Origin: Phycisphaerae bacterium
GTDB taxonomy: Bacteria; Planctomycetota; Phycisphaerae; SM23-33
Reading direction: 5' to 3'
Assembly: GCA_030745875.1 (NCBI GenBank)
Contig: JASLNT010000024.1
Location: 1 to 64,000 of the forward strand
DNA: 64,000 nt
In this document: piece by piece, positions 1 to 9,766 of the stretch
Numbering within the stretch: position 1 is the stretch's first letter
Layout: every line of letters begins with the position of its first letter
Translations under genes and position numbers: made by a program
The notes under the pieces: model-generated
The model's database searches: none
What the model was told of the DNA's origin: nothing
Seen by the model: the letters and a program-made list of their open reading frames with translations, nothing else

Positions 1-1
1 G

Positions 2-136
2 CTGGAAACACCGGCTGGCGCCAGCATCGACCAGGTGGTTATAGACACGATTTCCACACCGGAACCGGCGACAATGAGCTTGTTGGCGCTGGGGGCCCTG
101 ACCGTCATGAGGCGGCGGAGGGGCAGGCGAATCTAA
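2..136 (+). CDS. C-terminal end of a PEP-CTERM protein (5' end outside window)
   Basis: The reading frame is open from the left edge and ends at TAA 134-136, giving 44 visible residues. They end with the sorting-signal layout of PEP-CTERM proteins: a T-P-E-P-A-T motif, a short hydrophobic stretch (SLLALGALTVM) and a terminal arginine cluster (RRRRGRRI). In this family the tail directs the exported protein to an exosortase in the inner membrane, and the protein usually ends up at the surface or in the exopolysaccharide matrix. Nothing can be said about the functional domain, which lies outside the window. The same type of tail occurs on the large repeat protein at 15786-20447. Confidence 0.85.
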   Translation: METPAGASIDQVVIDTISTPEPATMSLLALGALTVMRRRRGRRI

Positions 137-270
137 GCAGAAGCTCTCTCTGCGGTCTTTTAAACCCGCTGATGGTGAACAGTTTCATAAGATGGTTTTC
201 CGTCGCGTGGAACCGGTCTGGACACAAGGCGCGGGAATTCAGGCTTGTTCGATGGAGGTAGACAGTTAAA

Positions 271-3200
271 ATGGTGGGACTGCATGTCGCAGTTCAAGGA
301 GCCAATGGAAATATGGACCGCAACTCCCGCCGACTCACGCGTTCGATTCTATCCCTCGTATTGACAATGACCCTGGTCTCCGGCGCAATTGCCGATGATT
401 GGCCCACTTATCGTCATGATCCCGGACGGACAGGCATCTCCGCAGAGGCAATCTCCATCCCCCTGTCGACAGGTTGGGTGTTTACGCCCCTTCACGCTCC
501 ATCGCACGCATGGGGCGACCCGCAGCCGAAAGTGGTGGAAGGGAACCTCGAACTGCCCCGAATGCGCTTCGACGACGTGTACCACGTGGCGGCCGTAGGA
601 GACGGAGTGTACTTCGCCTCATCGTCGGACAACAAAGTGTACTGCCTGGACGCGAACAACGGGCGGATTCGCTGGGAGTTCTTCACCGCCGGACCCGTGC
701 GCCTGGCGCCGACTGTAGCAAAGGGAAAGGTCTACATCGGGTCGGATGATGGGAATGTCTACTGCCTGGACGCCCGCAGCGGGCAGAGCAAGTGGACCTT
801 CAAAGCCGCCCCGGGCAACCAACTGGTCCTGGGCAACGGTAAGATGATCTCGCTCTGGCCGGTCCGCACGGGCGTGATGGTTGAACATGGCGTCGCATAT
901 TTCGGAGCCGGCGTATTCCCGGCTGAAGGAGTGAGCCTGTACGCCGTGAACGCCGACACCGGGAAACTCATCTGGATGAACGATGGCTTCGGCAAGGGCG
1001 GGTTGGGCAGCGTCTCGCCCCAGGGTTATATCGCCGCCTCGAAAGATCGCCTTTTTGTGGCGTCGGGGCGTGCAATGCCCGCGACCTTCAACCGCAAAGA
1101 CGGCAGGTTCGTGAAACATACGAAATTCATCTGGCGCCGCACAGGTCTGTTCGGCGGAACGTACAGCGTGCTGGCCGGTGATATGCTGTTCAACGGCACG
1201 GAACGAATGCTCGGCGTCAAAGAGGACAGCGGCAAGCTGGAGATGTCGGAAGAGGCGTTGCGCCTGGTGGTCGACACGGAGACGACCTACATACTCAACG
1301 GTTCCGAAGTCATCGCCCTGAACCGCGCCGAATGGACGAAGAAACGCGGTTCTCAGAAACTCTACGCAGCCGGCCAGAGAATCAAGGGTCTCCAAAGGCG
1401 GATCGACTACGACAAATGGGCGGGCAAACCTGGCATACCGACCAAGAGCCAGCAAGCCACAATGAAAAAATACGTCAAGAAGCGCGACGACGAACAGAAG
1501 GTATGGGACGCGTCGGTGAAGTGGCGCACAAAATGCGCCCACTCGGGAGCAATGGCGCTAACGAAGAATCTGCTGCTTACGGGCGGAAAAGGCGCGGTGT
1601 CGGCCTTCGATATCGCCTCGGGCAAAAGAGTATGGTCCGCAAAAGTCAACGGAAGGACCAAGGGCATCGCGGTGGCCGGCGGAAAGGTCCTGATAAGCAC
1701 GGACACCGGTGAGATCTACTGTTTCCTGTCGCGTAAAGGCGGGAAGAACCTGAAGATAGCACAAACCGCCGATCCCAACGTTTTCCCGGCTGGCGGGTCG
1801 GCGCACCCCAGCGAAATCCAAGCCGCCGGGATCATCAAGGACTCCGGAGCCCAAAAAGGTTACGGACTGGTGCTGGGCGGAACGGGGCGATTGGCTTACG
1901 AACTGGCCAAACGCAGCGACCTGATGATCTACGTGGTGAACCCCGACGCAAAGACCGCCGAGGAAGCCCGAAAACAGTTGTCAGCCGCCGGCGTGTACGG
2001 AACGCGCGTCACCGTCATGACCGGTCGACTCGACGCTCTGGGCTTCAGCGATTACTTCGCAAACCTCATCGTTTCGACGAAGCCAGCCACCCCGGCAAGT
2101 GAGCTGCTCCGCATGCTCAAACCGTGCGGCGGCGCGGCGTACGTCACAGTTACTGACAAATCGAAGCGTGCGGTCTGGTCGGGAGCGATGGAAAAGGAAC
2201 TGACGAATCTCGGCGAGAAAAGCACGTCAATCGCAATGACCGATTCGGGCGTGAAAATCAAACGCGGGATCCTCAACGGAGCGGGCTCGTGGACGCACGA
2301 ATACGGTGAGGCGGGCAATACGAGCTGCGGAGACGATCGGATCGTTAAGGGGCAGATGAACCTCCTATGGTACGGAGAGCCCGGACCCGGACGCATGCCG
2401 AGCCGCCACGCATCGGCGGCGGCTCCGCTGGCGTTTGATGGGCGAATGTTCGTTCAGGGCGAGAACGTGATAATGGCGTTCGACGCGTACAATGGCGTGG
2501 AACTGTGGAAACGCGAGATACCCGGGGCGATCCGCCTGGGGTTGAAGACGTCAGTGTCCAATCTCGCCGGAGGAATGGGCAGCCTGTTCGTCGCGGTCAA
2601 AGACAAGTGTCTCCGCCTCGACGCCGCATCCGGACGAACGCTGCGAACGTACAGTCTCGAACCGAGAAACAGCAAGGCCCCCCTCGTCTGGAATTACGTG
2701 GGTTGCGTGGGCGACACGCTTTTCGGAAGCGACAGCGCCAATCGCATATTCGCCATTGACGTCAAAACGGGCAAGCGCAAGTGGAGCCATAAGGCGTCGA
2801 AACTAATGACCGTCACCATAAGCATCGGCGACGGACGACTGTTCTTCGTCGATCGCAGCGTCACCGAAGCCCAGAAGGCCGAGGGCCTCAAAGGGCAGCC
2901 CGACAAGAACAAGGTCTACGTCGACTCGCGCGGTCGACCGATACCTCCGGTTCGACTCGTCGTATGCCTGAACGCCGAAACCGGCAAGACCGAATGGAAC
3001 AAGCCCCTCTTCATCGCCGACTGCATCCCGCCGGTGACCAAGGCCCACGGAGACATAACGATGATGTACTCCAAGAACGTGCTCCTGCTGGCCGGTCAAC
3101 CGTGGAACGGGCACTTCTGGCGAGATTTCTTCGCGGGCAAATTCTCCCGAAGAAGCCTGATCGCACTTTCAGGCAAAGACGGAAAAATGCTCTGGTCGGG

Positions 3201-4167
3201 CAACAAGGGATACCGAAGCCGCCCGTTGATAGTCGGCGACAAGGTCATCGCCGAGCCCTGGGCTCACGATCTGAAAACCGGCGTGGAGGAAACGCGAAAC
3301 CACCCGATAACCGAAGTCACCGCCAAGTGGCAGTTTGCCCGCCCGGGACACCATTGTGGAAACATCGCGGCCAGCCGCAACGTCCTGTTCTTCCGCTCTG
3401 GAACGGCGGGCTACTACGATCTGGAAAGCGATTCGGGCACGGTGCATTTCGGCGGTCAGCGCCCGGGCTGCTGGATAAACTGTATTCCCGCAAACGGGCT
3501 CGTCATGATGCCCGAGGCGAGTTCCGGATGTGTATGCCCGGATTCAATGCAGTGCACAACCGTATTCGTACCGCGCACAGCGGGCACGAAGTGGGGAATG
3601 TTCAGCGCGCCGGGATCAATGACCCCGGTTAAACGCCTGGCGGTCAACTTCGGGGCGCCGGGTGATCGAAAAGACTCCAGCGGAAAGATATGGTTGGCGT
3701 ATCCGCGGCCATACAAGGGGCGACTCGTAATGGATCTGAAGATCGACGCCAAGTTGCTGAAGGGCGGAAGGTATTTCTCACGCAACTCGGACTTCCTGAA
3801 GATCGCCTCCCCCACCGCCCCGTGGGTCTACGCATCGGGAGCAATAGGCGTCACGAAGTGTGCGATCCCCCTGCTTGCCAAGAACGACAAGGAGCAGTTA
3901 TACACCGTTCGCCTCCATTTCGCCGACCCGGACGCAGCATCAGCCCGCAAACGCATCTTCGACGTATCGCTGCAGGGCAAGGCGTACCTGAAGAAATTCA
4001 ACATCGCCTCGGCCGCCCGGGCCAAAGGCGGCGGGATCGTAAAGGAATTCCGTGGGATAAGGGTCACAAAATCGCTTGAACTGGAACTCAAACCCGCCGA
4101 CCTGACAGAAGAAGGAACCAGCAAGTTCCCACCGGTCATTTCCGGCGTAGAGATAATTGCGGAGTAA
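271..4167 (+). CDS. Exported PQQ-type beta-propeller protein with SAM-fold insert and malectin-like C-terminus
   Basis: This 1,298-residue protein has an N-terminal signal peptide (hydrophobic residues about 25-40, likely cleavage near AIA-DD). PQQ/BamB-like propeller repeats (patterns such as VYCLDAxxGxxxW) lie at about 105-185, 425-480 and 715-1010. Between them, residues about 528-655 resemble a class I SAM-dependent methyltransferase fold: a degenerate motif I (LVLGGTGRL), then a beta strand ending in VVNPD. The last 130 residues resemble malectin, with an FDVSLQGK core and an ending like PPVISGVEI. It probably acts in the periplasm or at the surface; substrate and reaction are unknown. 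A methyltransferase is unlikely to work outside the cytoplasm, so the insert may be structural. ATG 271 has GGAGGT 11 bases upstream. ATG 313, with AAGGAG at a similar distance, is an equally good start and gives a more typical signal peptide. The 3' end overlaps the next gene by 11 bases. Confidence 0.85.
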   Translation: MVGLHVAVQGANGNMDRNSRRLTRSILSLVLTMTLVSGAIADDWPTYRHDPGRTGISAEAISIPLSTGWVFTPLHAPSHAWGDPQPKVVEGNLELPRMRFDDVYHVAAVGDGVYFASSSDNKVYCLDANNGRIRWEFFTAGPVRLAPTVAKGKVYIGSDDGNVYCLDARSGQSKWTFKAAPGNQLVLGNGKMISLWPVRTGVMVEHGVAYFGAGVFPAEGVSLYAVNADTGKLIWMNDGFGKGGLGSVSPQGYIAASKDRLFVASGRAMPATFNRKDGRFVKHTKFIWRRTGLFGGTYSVLAGDMLFNGTERMLGVKEDSGKLEMSEEALRLVVDTETTYILNGSEVIALNRAEWTKKRGSQKLYAAGQRIKGLQRRIDYDKWAGKPGIPTKSQQATMKKYVKKRDDEQKVWDASVKWRTKCAHSGAMALTKNLLLTGGKGAVSAFDIASGKRVWSAKVNGRTKGIAVAGGKVLISTDTGEIYCFLSRKGGKNLKIAQTADPNVFPAGGSAHPSEIQAAGIIKDSGAQKGYGLVLGGTGRLAYELAKRSDLMIYVVNPDAKTAEEARKQLSAAGVYGTRVTVMTGRLDALGFSDYFANLIVSTKPATPASELLRMLKPCGGAAYVTVTDKSKRAVWSGAMEKELTNLGEKSTSIAMTDSGVKIKRGILNGAGSWTHEYGEAGNTSCGDDRIVKGQMNLLWYGEPGPGRMPSRHASAAAPLAFDGRMFVQGENVIMAFDAYNGVELWKREIPGAIRLGLKTSVSNLAGGMGSLFVAVKDKCLRLDAASGRTLRTYSLEPRNSKAPLVWNYVGCVGDTLFGSDSANRIFAIDVKTGKRKWSHKASKLMTVTISIGDGRLFFVDRSVTEAQKAEGLKGQPDKNKVYVDSRGRPIPPVRLVVCLNAETGKTEWNKPLFIADCIPPVTKAHGDITMMYSKNVLLLAGQPWNGHFWRDFFAGKFSRRSLIALSGKDGKMLWSGNKGYRSRPLIVGDKVIAEPWAHDLKTGVEETRNHPITEVTAKWQFARPGHHCGNIAASRNVLFFRSGTAGYYDLESDSGTVHFGGQRPGCWINCIPANGLVMMPEASSGCVCPDSMQCTTVFVPRTAGTKWGMFSAPGSMTPVKRLAVNFGAPGDRKDSSGKIWLAYPRPYKGRLVMDLKIDAKLLKGGRYFSRNSDFLKIASPTAPWVYASGAIGVTKCAIPLLAKNDKEQLYTVRLHFADPDAASARKRIFDVSLQGKAYLKKFNIASAARAKGGGIVKEFRGIRVTKSLELELKPADLTEEGTSKFPPVISGVEIIAE

Positions 4168-7100
4168 CACCATCACAGCACGTTCGACCATCCTCGCCTT
4201 GTTTGTATTCGCACTGGCGGCCGGATTCGCATCGGCCGACGGTCTGATCGACAGCCTGAGCGAAGACGACACCGCCCCGGCTCCGGATGAGTCGCAGAAG
4301 GTCGTCCACCGCACCGCCGTCGACAAGACCGGTGTGCGGACAACAGACATCACCCTGAGCAACATTGGGCAGACGGAAGTAGGAATGGACGGCGCGGTTC
4401 TGGGGCGCTGGGTCTTCGAGATCCAGTCCGCCCGCACAACCGGGCGATACCGCCCGCTGACCTGGCGAAACGACAAGTGGTACGGCTCGACGTACTGGGG
4501 CGGACCGGACTGGACGCGAGTGGGCGCCGACTGGCATCATCCGGGAATCAACACGCCCGCGGTAAGATGCTTCCGAGCCCCCGCCGCCGGTGCAATCACT
4601 ATATCCGGACGCGTTTTCAAAGCCGACACCAACAAGGGCGGCGGTGACGGCGTGAGCCTGATGGTTCGACACAACGCCAAGACCGTATGGGCCGCCGCCA
4701 TCGCCGGAAACGACACAAAGGGCCACGATCCGAAACTCACCCTGACCGTCGCCAAGGGCGATGCGGTTCGCTTCATCGTCCACAAACGCGGGCGGATATT
4801 CTACGACACAACGCACTGGGACCCGCTGATAACATACGCTTCAGGAAAGACTTACCAGGCGTCGAAAGGTTTCTCCGCGGGCAACACAGCCAGACCGCCC
4901 TGGTCGTATGAAATGCAAACCGATGCGAGCGGGAAGACTGGTCCGCCGCGCGTACACGCCTACACAAGCGACCTTGGTCTGCTGGACGCGGCGCCGCTGC
5001 CTGGTTCGCCAGTGACGCTTTCCCGACAGAAAGGCCATCAGCCCGCCTTCATAATCTCAGACGGCGATGACGCAAGCGGAGTCGTTTTTGCGGTCTCGCC
5101 GAAATCGTTCTGGCAGTTCGATATTGCTCGAACAAAGACCGGACGCCTCGACGCTACTCTCGTCATGGAAGGAATCAACCGCAAGCTCGAGCCCGGCGGG
5201 TCGATTGTCGCCCCGCAAGTTGTCCTGGCGCCGTACAAAGGGACCTGGACCGCAGGCCTCAAACAACTGGAGCGGTTGCTGAGCGTGAAGAAAGCGGTCG
5301 CCGAGAGTTTTCTAAGCGCGCACAGGCGCATGACCGGAACACCGGGCAAGCCTACCGATAAACCGGAACTGCTGCTTTGGACTATGCTGCAACTCGATTG
5401 GCGAAGGCAGGACGGGAAGGACTTGAAAACCGCCGCCGGGAAACATCTGATTCTGGCGAAAAGGCTTTTGAGCGACCTTCGCACGGATCGGCCGCGGGAC
5501 TTCCTGGCGACCGAAGTTAAACAGCTAGACCAACTCACCGAAAACGACTATCTCCGCGTTCGATGGCTCAAACGCAGCATCGCACTGTCCAATCCGCTGA
5601 TGGATTTCGGACCGCTGCTGTTCTGCAAGCGGGCGCCCACCTCGTACAGCCATTTGGTTATGCAGTACTTCGGATGGCGGGCGCGCCCGGGCGGAGGGTT
5701 GTTTGTGCTGAAAGATCCGGGCCGTTCGCTGGCGGTTCGCGACATTCTCGACGGCAAGCTCGAAGGCGGAAACGTGCTGGCTCCGCGTCTGGATTACGGC
5801 GCGAAGAAGGTGGTCTTCTCGTACGTCCCCTGCGACGCCAAAACGCCGACAGATCAACGATCCTACGACATATACGAAGTCGCCATCAATCCTGAAACGG
5901 TGTTCGAGTCCGGAGCCAAAAGCCTCAAACGCCTGACAAACGATTCGCATGAATACCTCATGCCCACCTATCTGCCCGACGGCGGGATCGCCTTCAGCTC
6001 CACCAGACGCCGCGGATACGCCCGATGCTTCGGCGGTCAGTTTGGCACCAAGTGGCACGTCTACACAATCCACCGGATGGACGCCGACGGGAAGAACATC
6101 ACCACCCTGAGCTACCACGACACCAACGAGTGGTTCCCCGCGGTCGCAAACGACGGGCGCCTGCTTTACTCACGCTGGGACTACATCGACCGCGACGCGG
6201 TGACCCACCAGAATCTCTGGTCGATGCGACCCGATGGTACGGGCCCGATGGCTGTCTGGGGCAACGCGACTCCTAAACCGCACTGCACGTTCCAGATCCA
6301 ACCGATCCCAAACAGCAGAAAAATCGCATTCACCGCCTCGGCGCATCATTCGATAACCGCCGGTTCCATCGTCGTGGTCGACCCCTCGCTGGGGCGAGAC
6401 GGTCAGCACGCCCTGACGCGCATCACTCCGGAAGTCCCCTTCCCCGAAGCCGAAACCAGGAACATCCCGCAATACTACGCGGCGCCCTGGCCGCTGTCTG
6501 AAAAGTACTTCCTGGCCGCCTACAGCCCCCAGTCGTTGGTCTGGGAGCCCGGAGCAAATCCCAAAAACGCCCTGGGCCTGTATCTGATCGACGCGTTTGG
6601 GAACCGCGAGTTAATCTATCGAGACCCCGATATCTCCAGCACGAGCCCGTGTCCGCTGCGCCCGCGCAAACGCCCGCAGGTGGTCACGGGCAACCTTCCG
6701 ACCAACCCCCCGCCGACGGGCGAAGTGATGATGCGCGACATATACCGCGGCCTGGGCGGTATCAAGCGAGGAACGGTCAAACAGTTGCGAATAATCCAGA
6801 TACTGCCCAAGACCACGAACCTGGGCGACCGCCCGGCGGTCGGTTTGGCGAGAGAGGAAAACGCCCGCGCGATTCTGGGGGCTGTCCCTGTCGAGACGGA
6901 CGGATCGGCGCGATTCCTGGTCCCGGCTCGCATACCGATACTGTTCCAGGCCCTGGACGCCGACGGACTGGCGGTGCAGACAATGAGATCGCTCACATAC
7001 CTGCAACCGGGCGAAAGTGTCTCCTGCATCGGATGCCACGAACCTTTCGAATCCGTGCCCGCGACCGGCAGGACAATCGCAATGGACCGCAAAGCCTCGC

Positions 7101-7579
7101 GGATAGATCCGGGCAAACTTGGCGGCGGGACATTCTCCTTCATGCGAGTGGTCCAACCCGTGCTCGACAAACATTGCGTTGAGTGTCACCCGGGCAAGAA
7201 GGCGAAAAAGAACATCGACCTGACATCGACACCGCACAAAGGGTTCACCAAATCCTACTGGTCGCTCTGCGGAGACAGGAACTTCTGGGGCGGCGGAACG
7301 AATCCCAGGAACGCCAAAGAAGCACTCGTCCCGCGCTTCGGCGGACGAAACGTGATCCAGACCACGCCCCCGGGCGGGATGTACGGCTCCCCCGGAAGCC
7401 GCCTGATGAAACTGCTGCGCAGCCCCAAGCGACACTACAAAGTGAAACTCTCCGGAGACGATATCCGCCGTCTAGCCGCCTGGATCGACTGCAACGCGAT
7501 CTTCTACGGCGTGTACGATCCGAAGGAACAGGCCCGGCAACTCAAGGGCCTGGATGTTCCGATGCCTGAAATCCAATAA
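4157..7579 (+). CDS. Exported HzsA-like propeller protein with two CxxCH haem motifs
   Basis: This 1,140-residue protein begins with a clear signal peptide (ILALFVFALAAGFASA). A beta-sandwich-like N-terminal part follows. WD40/TolB-like propeller repeats lie at about 540-830, including sequence like GGIAFSSTRRRG. The C-terminal segment is shared with hydrazine-synthase subunit A-related planctomycete proteins. It carries CIGCH (Cys957) and CVECH (Cys1007), so it probably binds two c-type haems after export. HzsA homology does not imply hydrazine synthesis: such proteins are widespread outside anammox bacteria and their substrates are unknown. The start is taken as TTG 4157, inside the end of the upstream gene; no in-frame ATG lies near. 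The 11-base overlap suggests translational coupling with the propeller/SAM protein. A second, differently built relative lies at 45675-48614. Confidence 0.85.
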   Translation: MRSNTITARSTILALFVFALAAGFASADGLIDSLSEDDTAPAPDESQKVVHRTAVDKTGVRTTDITLSNIGQTEVGMDGAVLGRWVFEIQSARTTGRYRPLTWRNDKWYGSTYWGGPDWTRVGADWHHPGINTPAVRCFRAPAAGAITISGRVFKADTNKGGGDGVSLMVRHNAKTVWAAAIAGNDTKGHDPKLTLTVAKGDAVRFIVHKRGRIFYDTTHWDPLITYASGKTYQASKGFSAGNTARPPWSYEMQTDASGKTGPPRVHAYTSDLGLLDAAPLPGSPVTLSRQKGHQPAFIISDGDDASGVVFAVSPKSFWQFDIARTKTGRLDATLVMEGINRKLEPGGSIVAPQVVLAPYKGTWTAGLKQLERLLSVKKAVAESFLSAHRRMTGTPGKPTDKPELLLWTMLQLDWRRQDGKDLKTAAGKHLILAKRLLSDLRTDRPRDFLATEVKQLDQLTENDYLRVRWLKRSIALSNPLMDFGPLLFCKRAPTSYSHLVMQYFGWRARPGGGLFVLKDPGRSLAVRDILDGKLEGGNVLAPRLDYGAKKVVFSYVPCDAKTPTDQRSYDIYEVAINPETVFESGAKSLKRLTNDSHEYLMPTYLPDGGIAFSSTRRRGYARCFGGQFGTKWHVYTIHRMDADGKNITTLSYHDTNEWFPAVANDGRLLYSRWDYIDRDAVTHQNLWSMRPDGTGPMAVWGNATPKPHCTFQIQPIPNSRKIAFTASAHHSITAGSIVVVDPSLGRDGQHALTRITPEVPFPEAETRNIPQYYAAPWPLSEKYFLAAYSPQSLVWEPGANPKNALGLYLIDAFGNRELIYRDPDISSTSPCPLRPRKRPQVVTGNLPTNPPPTGEVMMRDIYRGLGGIKRGTVKQLRIIQILPKTTNLGDRPAVGLAREENARAILGAVPVETDGSARFLVPARIPILFQALDADGLAVQTMRSLTYLQPGESVSCIGCHEPFESVPATGRTIAMDRKASRIDPGKLGGGTFSFMRVVQPVLDKHCVECHPGKKAKKNIDLTSTPHKGFTKSYWSLCGDRNFWGGGTNPRNAKEALVPRFGGRNVIQTTPPGGMYGSPGSRLMKLLRSPKRHYKVKLSGDDIRRLAAWIDCNAIFYGVYDPKEQARQLKGLDVPMPEIQ

Positions 7580-7597
7580 CGTTTGGAGAACGCGAGT

Positions 7598-8368
7598 ATG
7601 ATCGACGAATGGGATTTGACAGCCACCAACCTGCACCGCATTTCGCAACGTGATTACGAGGTCGCGGTCCTGCCTGTCGGGGCTGTCGAGCCGCACAACC
7701 GCCATCTCCCACAAGGCCAGGACTTCCGCCACACAGCCTACGTCGCCCGCGAATCGTGTCGCATCGCCTGGGATCAGTGCGAATCGGTGATCTGCCTGCC
7801 GACACTGCCCTACGGGGTCGACTGCAACCTGATGGCGTTCCCGATGGCGATTCACGTATCGCAGACAACGCTCGACGCGATGGTCCGCGAGATCATCGGA
7901 TCGCTGCTCGTTCATGGAATTCGCAAGATCGTGATCCTGAACGGGCACGGCGGGAACGATTTCACACCGCTGATTCGACAGATTCAGTGCGATCTGGACG
8001 TACACGTGTTCCTGTGCGACTGGTGGACCGTCGGACGCGACAAATACGATGAAATATTCGACCGCCCCGACGACCACGCCGGACAGTTGGAGACCTCGGT
8101 GGCGTTGGCGCTGTATCCGGAATTGGTCGAACAGGATACGGCTGGCGACGGTAAGACCCGCGAGTACCTATTCGAGGCTCTCCGCGAAGGATGGGTGAGA
8201 ACTTCACGCCGTTTCGACCGTCTAAACGATCACTGCGCCTCGGGCGACCCGACAGGCGCGACTCCGGATCGCGGTAATGCTTATCTGGAGCTTGTGTGCG
8301 GGCGAATCGCGAAGTTCCTTGCCGAACTGGCCGGCACGCCAATCGACGATATCTTCCCGCATAAGTAA
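7598..8368 (+). CDS. Creatininase-family amidohydrolase
   Basis: This 256-residue cytoplasmic protein has the family's metal-binding layout: Glu31-Pro-His33 followed by Asp42 (PVGAVEPH, then QGQD), the NGHGGN loop at 115-120, and Glu165 in GQLETS. These match the di-metal ligands of creatininase and of related enzymes such as MftE and the FAPy deformylase ArfB. The family hydrolyses amide or cyclic amide bonds; the substrate here cannot be told. ATG 7598 is chosen because GGAG lies 9 bases upstream; an upstream TTG at 7583 overlaps that ribosome binding site. It starts 18 bases after the HzsA-like gene and is probably in the same operon, where it may act on a product of the exported proteins. 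Confidence 0.88.
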   Translation: MIDEWDLTATNLHRISQRDYEVAVLPVGAVEPHNRHLPQGQDFRHTAYVARESCRIAWDQCESVICLPTLPYGVDCNLMAFPMAIHVSQTTLDAMVREIIGSLLVHGIRKIVILNGHGGNDFTPLIRQIQCDLDVHVFLCDWWTVGRDKYDEIFDRPDDHAGQLETSVALALYPELVEQDTAGDGKTREYLFEALREGWVRTSRRFDRLNDHCASGDPTGATPDRGNAYLELVCGRIAKFLAELAGTPIDDIFPHK

Positions 8369-8451
8369 CTCTTGTATCCGCACTCGCTGGGAGGATAATC
8401 TATAGTATTGGACATACGCCCAAACGCGGACCAGAGGAAAGGTAATAACAG

Positions 8452-9747
8452 ATGACAACCAAACGCACATCCCGACGCGACTTTCTGAAGACCGCCGGCG
8501 CCGCGGTCGCCCTGCCGATGGTTCTCCCATCATCGGTTTTCGGAGCCGAAGCTCCCAGCAATCGCGTGACCATCGGCTGCGTCGGCGTGGGCAGAATGGG
8601 CAGGGGCGACCTCGGGGCGATCATGCGCGTCAGCGGAGTGCAAGTGCTGACCACCTGCGACGTGGACTCCAACCGCGCCGCAAACGCAGCATCCATGGTC
8701 GACAGCTATACAAAATCCAAAGGCTGCAAACCGTGCGGTGATTTTCGGGAAGTGGCTCACCGCAACGATATCGACGCAGTGCAGGTCGCCACGCCGGATC
8801 ACTGGCACATCCTCCCGGCGCTCGAGGCGGTAAGGAACGGCAAGGACGTTTTCGTCCAGAAGCCCCTGAGCCTTACAATCGCCGAAGGCAGAGCCCTGGC
8901 TGACGCTGTCGAGCGTTACGAACGAATCGGTCACATCGGAAGCCAGCAACGATCCGACACCCGCTTCCGCCACGCCTGCGAACTGGTTCGCAACGGGCGA
9001 ATCGGAAAGCTCCTCCGCGTGAAGGTCGGCTTGGGGATAGATCCGGGCACCACCGTCCAGCCGATCATGCCCGTACCGAAGAATCTCGACTACGACATGT
9101 GGCTCGGACCGGCGCCGTGGAAACCCTACACGGAAAAACGCGTGCACCCGGAGAAGGGTTACGGGCGGCCGGGCTGGTTGAGGATATCCGATTACGGCGC
9201 CGGAATGATCACCGGCTGGGGCGCACACCACATGGACATCGCCCACTGGGGCATGGGCATGGAAAACAGCGGACCGATCCGGATAGAAGGCGCAGGTGCG
9301 TTCCCAACCGACGGGATATGGGACGTTCACGGGAGGTTCAGCATAGACTACGTCTATCCGGGCGACATACCGCTGAGTTGCACTGACACAAGCATAAACA
9401 AGCAAGGCGTCCGGTTCGAGGGCGACGAGGGCTGGGTCTTCGTAAGACGAGGCTTCATCGACGCACACCCGAAATCGCTGCTGAAGGCGGTGATCGGTCC
9501 GGAGGAACTCCACCTGTATCGCAACTCGGACCACAAGAAGAACTGGATCGACGGCATTCGGCTGCGAAAGAAGACCGTCGCACCCATTGAAAACGGACAC
9601 CGTTCATGCAGCGCCTGCCTGCTGGGCGACATAGCGATGCGCACCGGACAACAGCTCAAGTGGGACCCCGCGACAGAACGCTTCACCAACAGCGAAGAGG
9701 CCAACCGCATGATCGACAGACCGATGAGAGGACCGTGGAGGCTTTAG
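8452..9747 (+). CDS. Tat-exported Gfo/Idh/MocA-family oxidoreductase
   Basis: The 431-residue protein begins with a twin-arginine signal (SRRDFLK, then an AVALPMVLP hydrophobic stretch), so it is exported folded, with its cofactor bound. A Rossmann motif GxGxxG follows at Gly45-Gly47-Gly50. The family's catalytic Lys-Pro pair is at Lys137-Pro138 (VQKPLS). The GWGAHHMDIAHWG segment is typical of the secreted planctomycete and Bacteroidetes branch. Family members oxidise or reduce sugars, inositols or related compounds using NAD(P), and some secreted relatives act as glycosidases that use NAD+ in catalysis. A purine-rich site (GAGGAAAGG) precedes ATG 8452. The gap to the creatininase gene is 83 bases and the next gene follows 19 bases later, consistent with a shared operon. 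Confidence 0.92.
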   Translation: MTTKRTSRRDFLKTAGAAVALPMVLPSSVFGAEAPSNRVTIGCVGVGRMGRGDLGAIMRVSGVQVLTTCDVDSNRAANAASMVDSYTKSKGCKPCGDFREVAHRNDIDAVQVATPDHWHILPALEAVRNGKDVFVQKPLSLTIAEGRALADAVERYERIGHIGSQQRSDTRFRHACELVRNGRIGKLLRVKVGLGIDPGTTVQPIMPVPKNLDYDMWLGPAPWKPYTEKRVHPEKGYGRPGWLRISDYGAGMITGWGAHHMDIAHWGMGMENSGPIRIEGAGAFPTDGIWDVHGRFSIDYVYPGDIPLSCTDTSINKQGVRFEGDEGWVFVRRGFIDAHPKSLLKAVIGPEELHLYRNSDHKKNWIDGIRLRKKTVAPIENGHRSCSACLLGDIAMRTGQQLKWDPATERFTNSEEANRMIDRPMRGPWRL

Positions 9748-9766
9748 TCTCGCGCAAACAAACGCT

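Noticed and set aside
4157-7579. Evidence for anammox hydrazine synthesis
   Set aside because: Only HzsA-like architecture is present; no HzsB/HzsC, hydrazine dehydrogenase or related genes occur, and such proteins are common in non-anammox planctomycetes.
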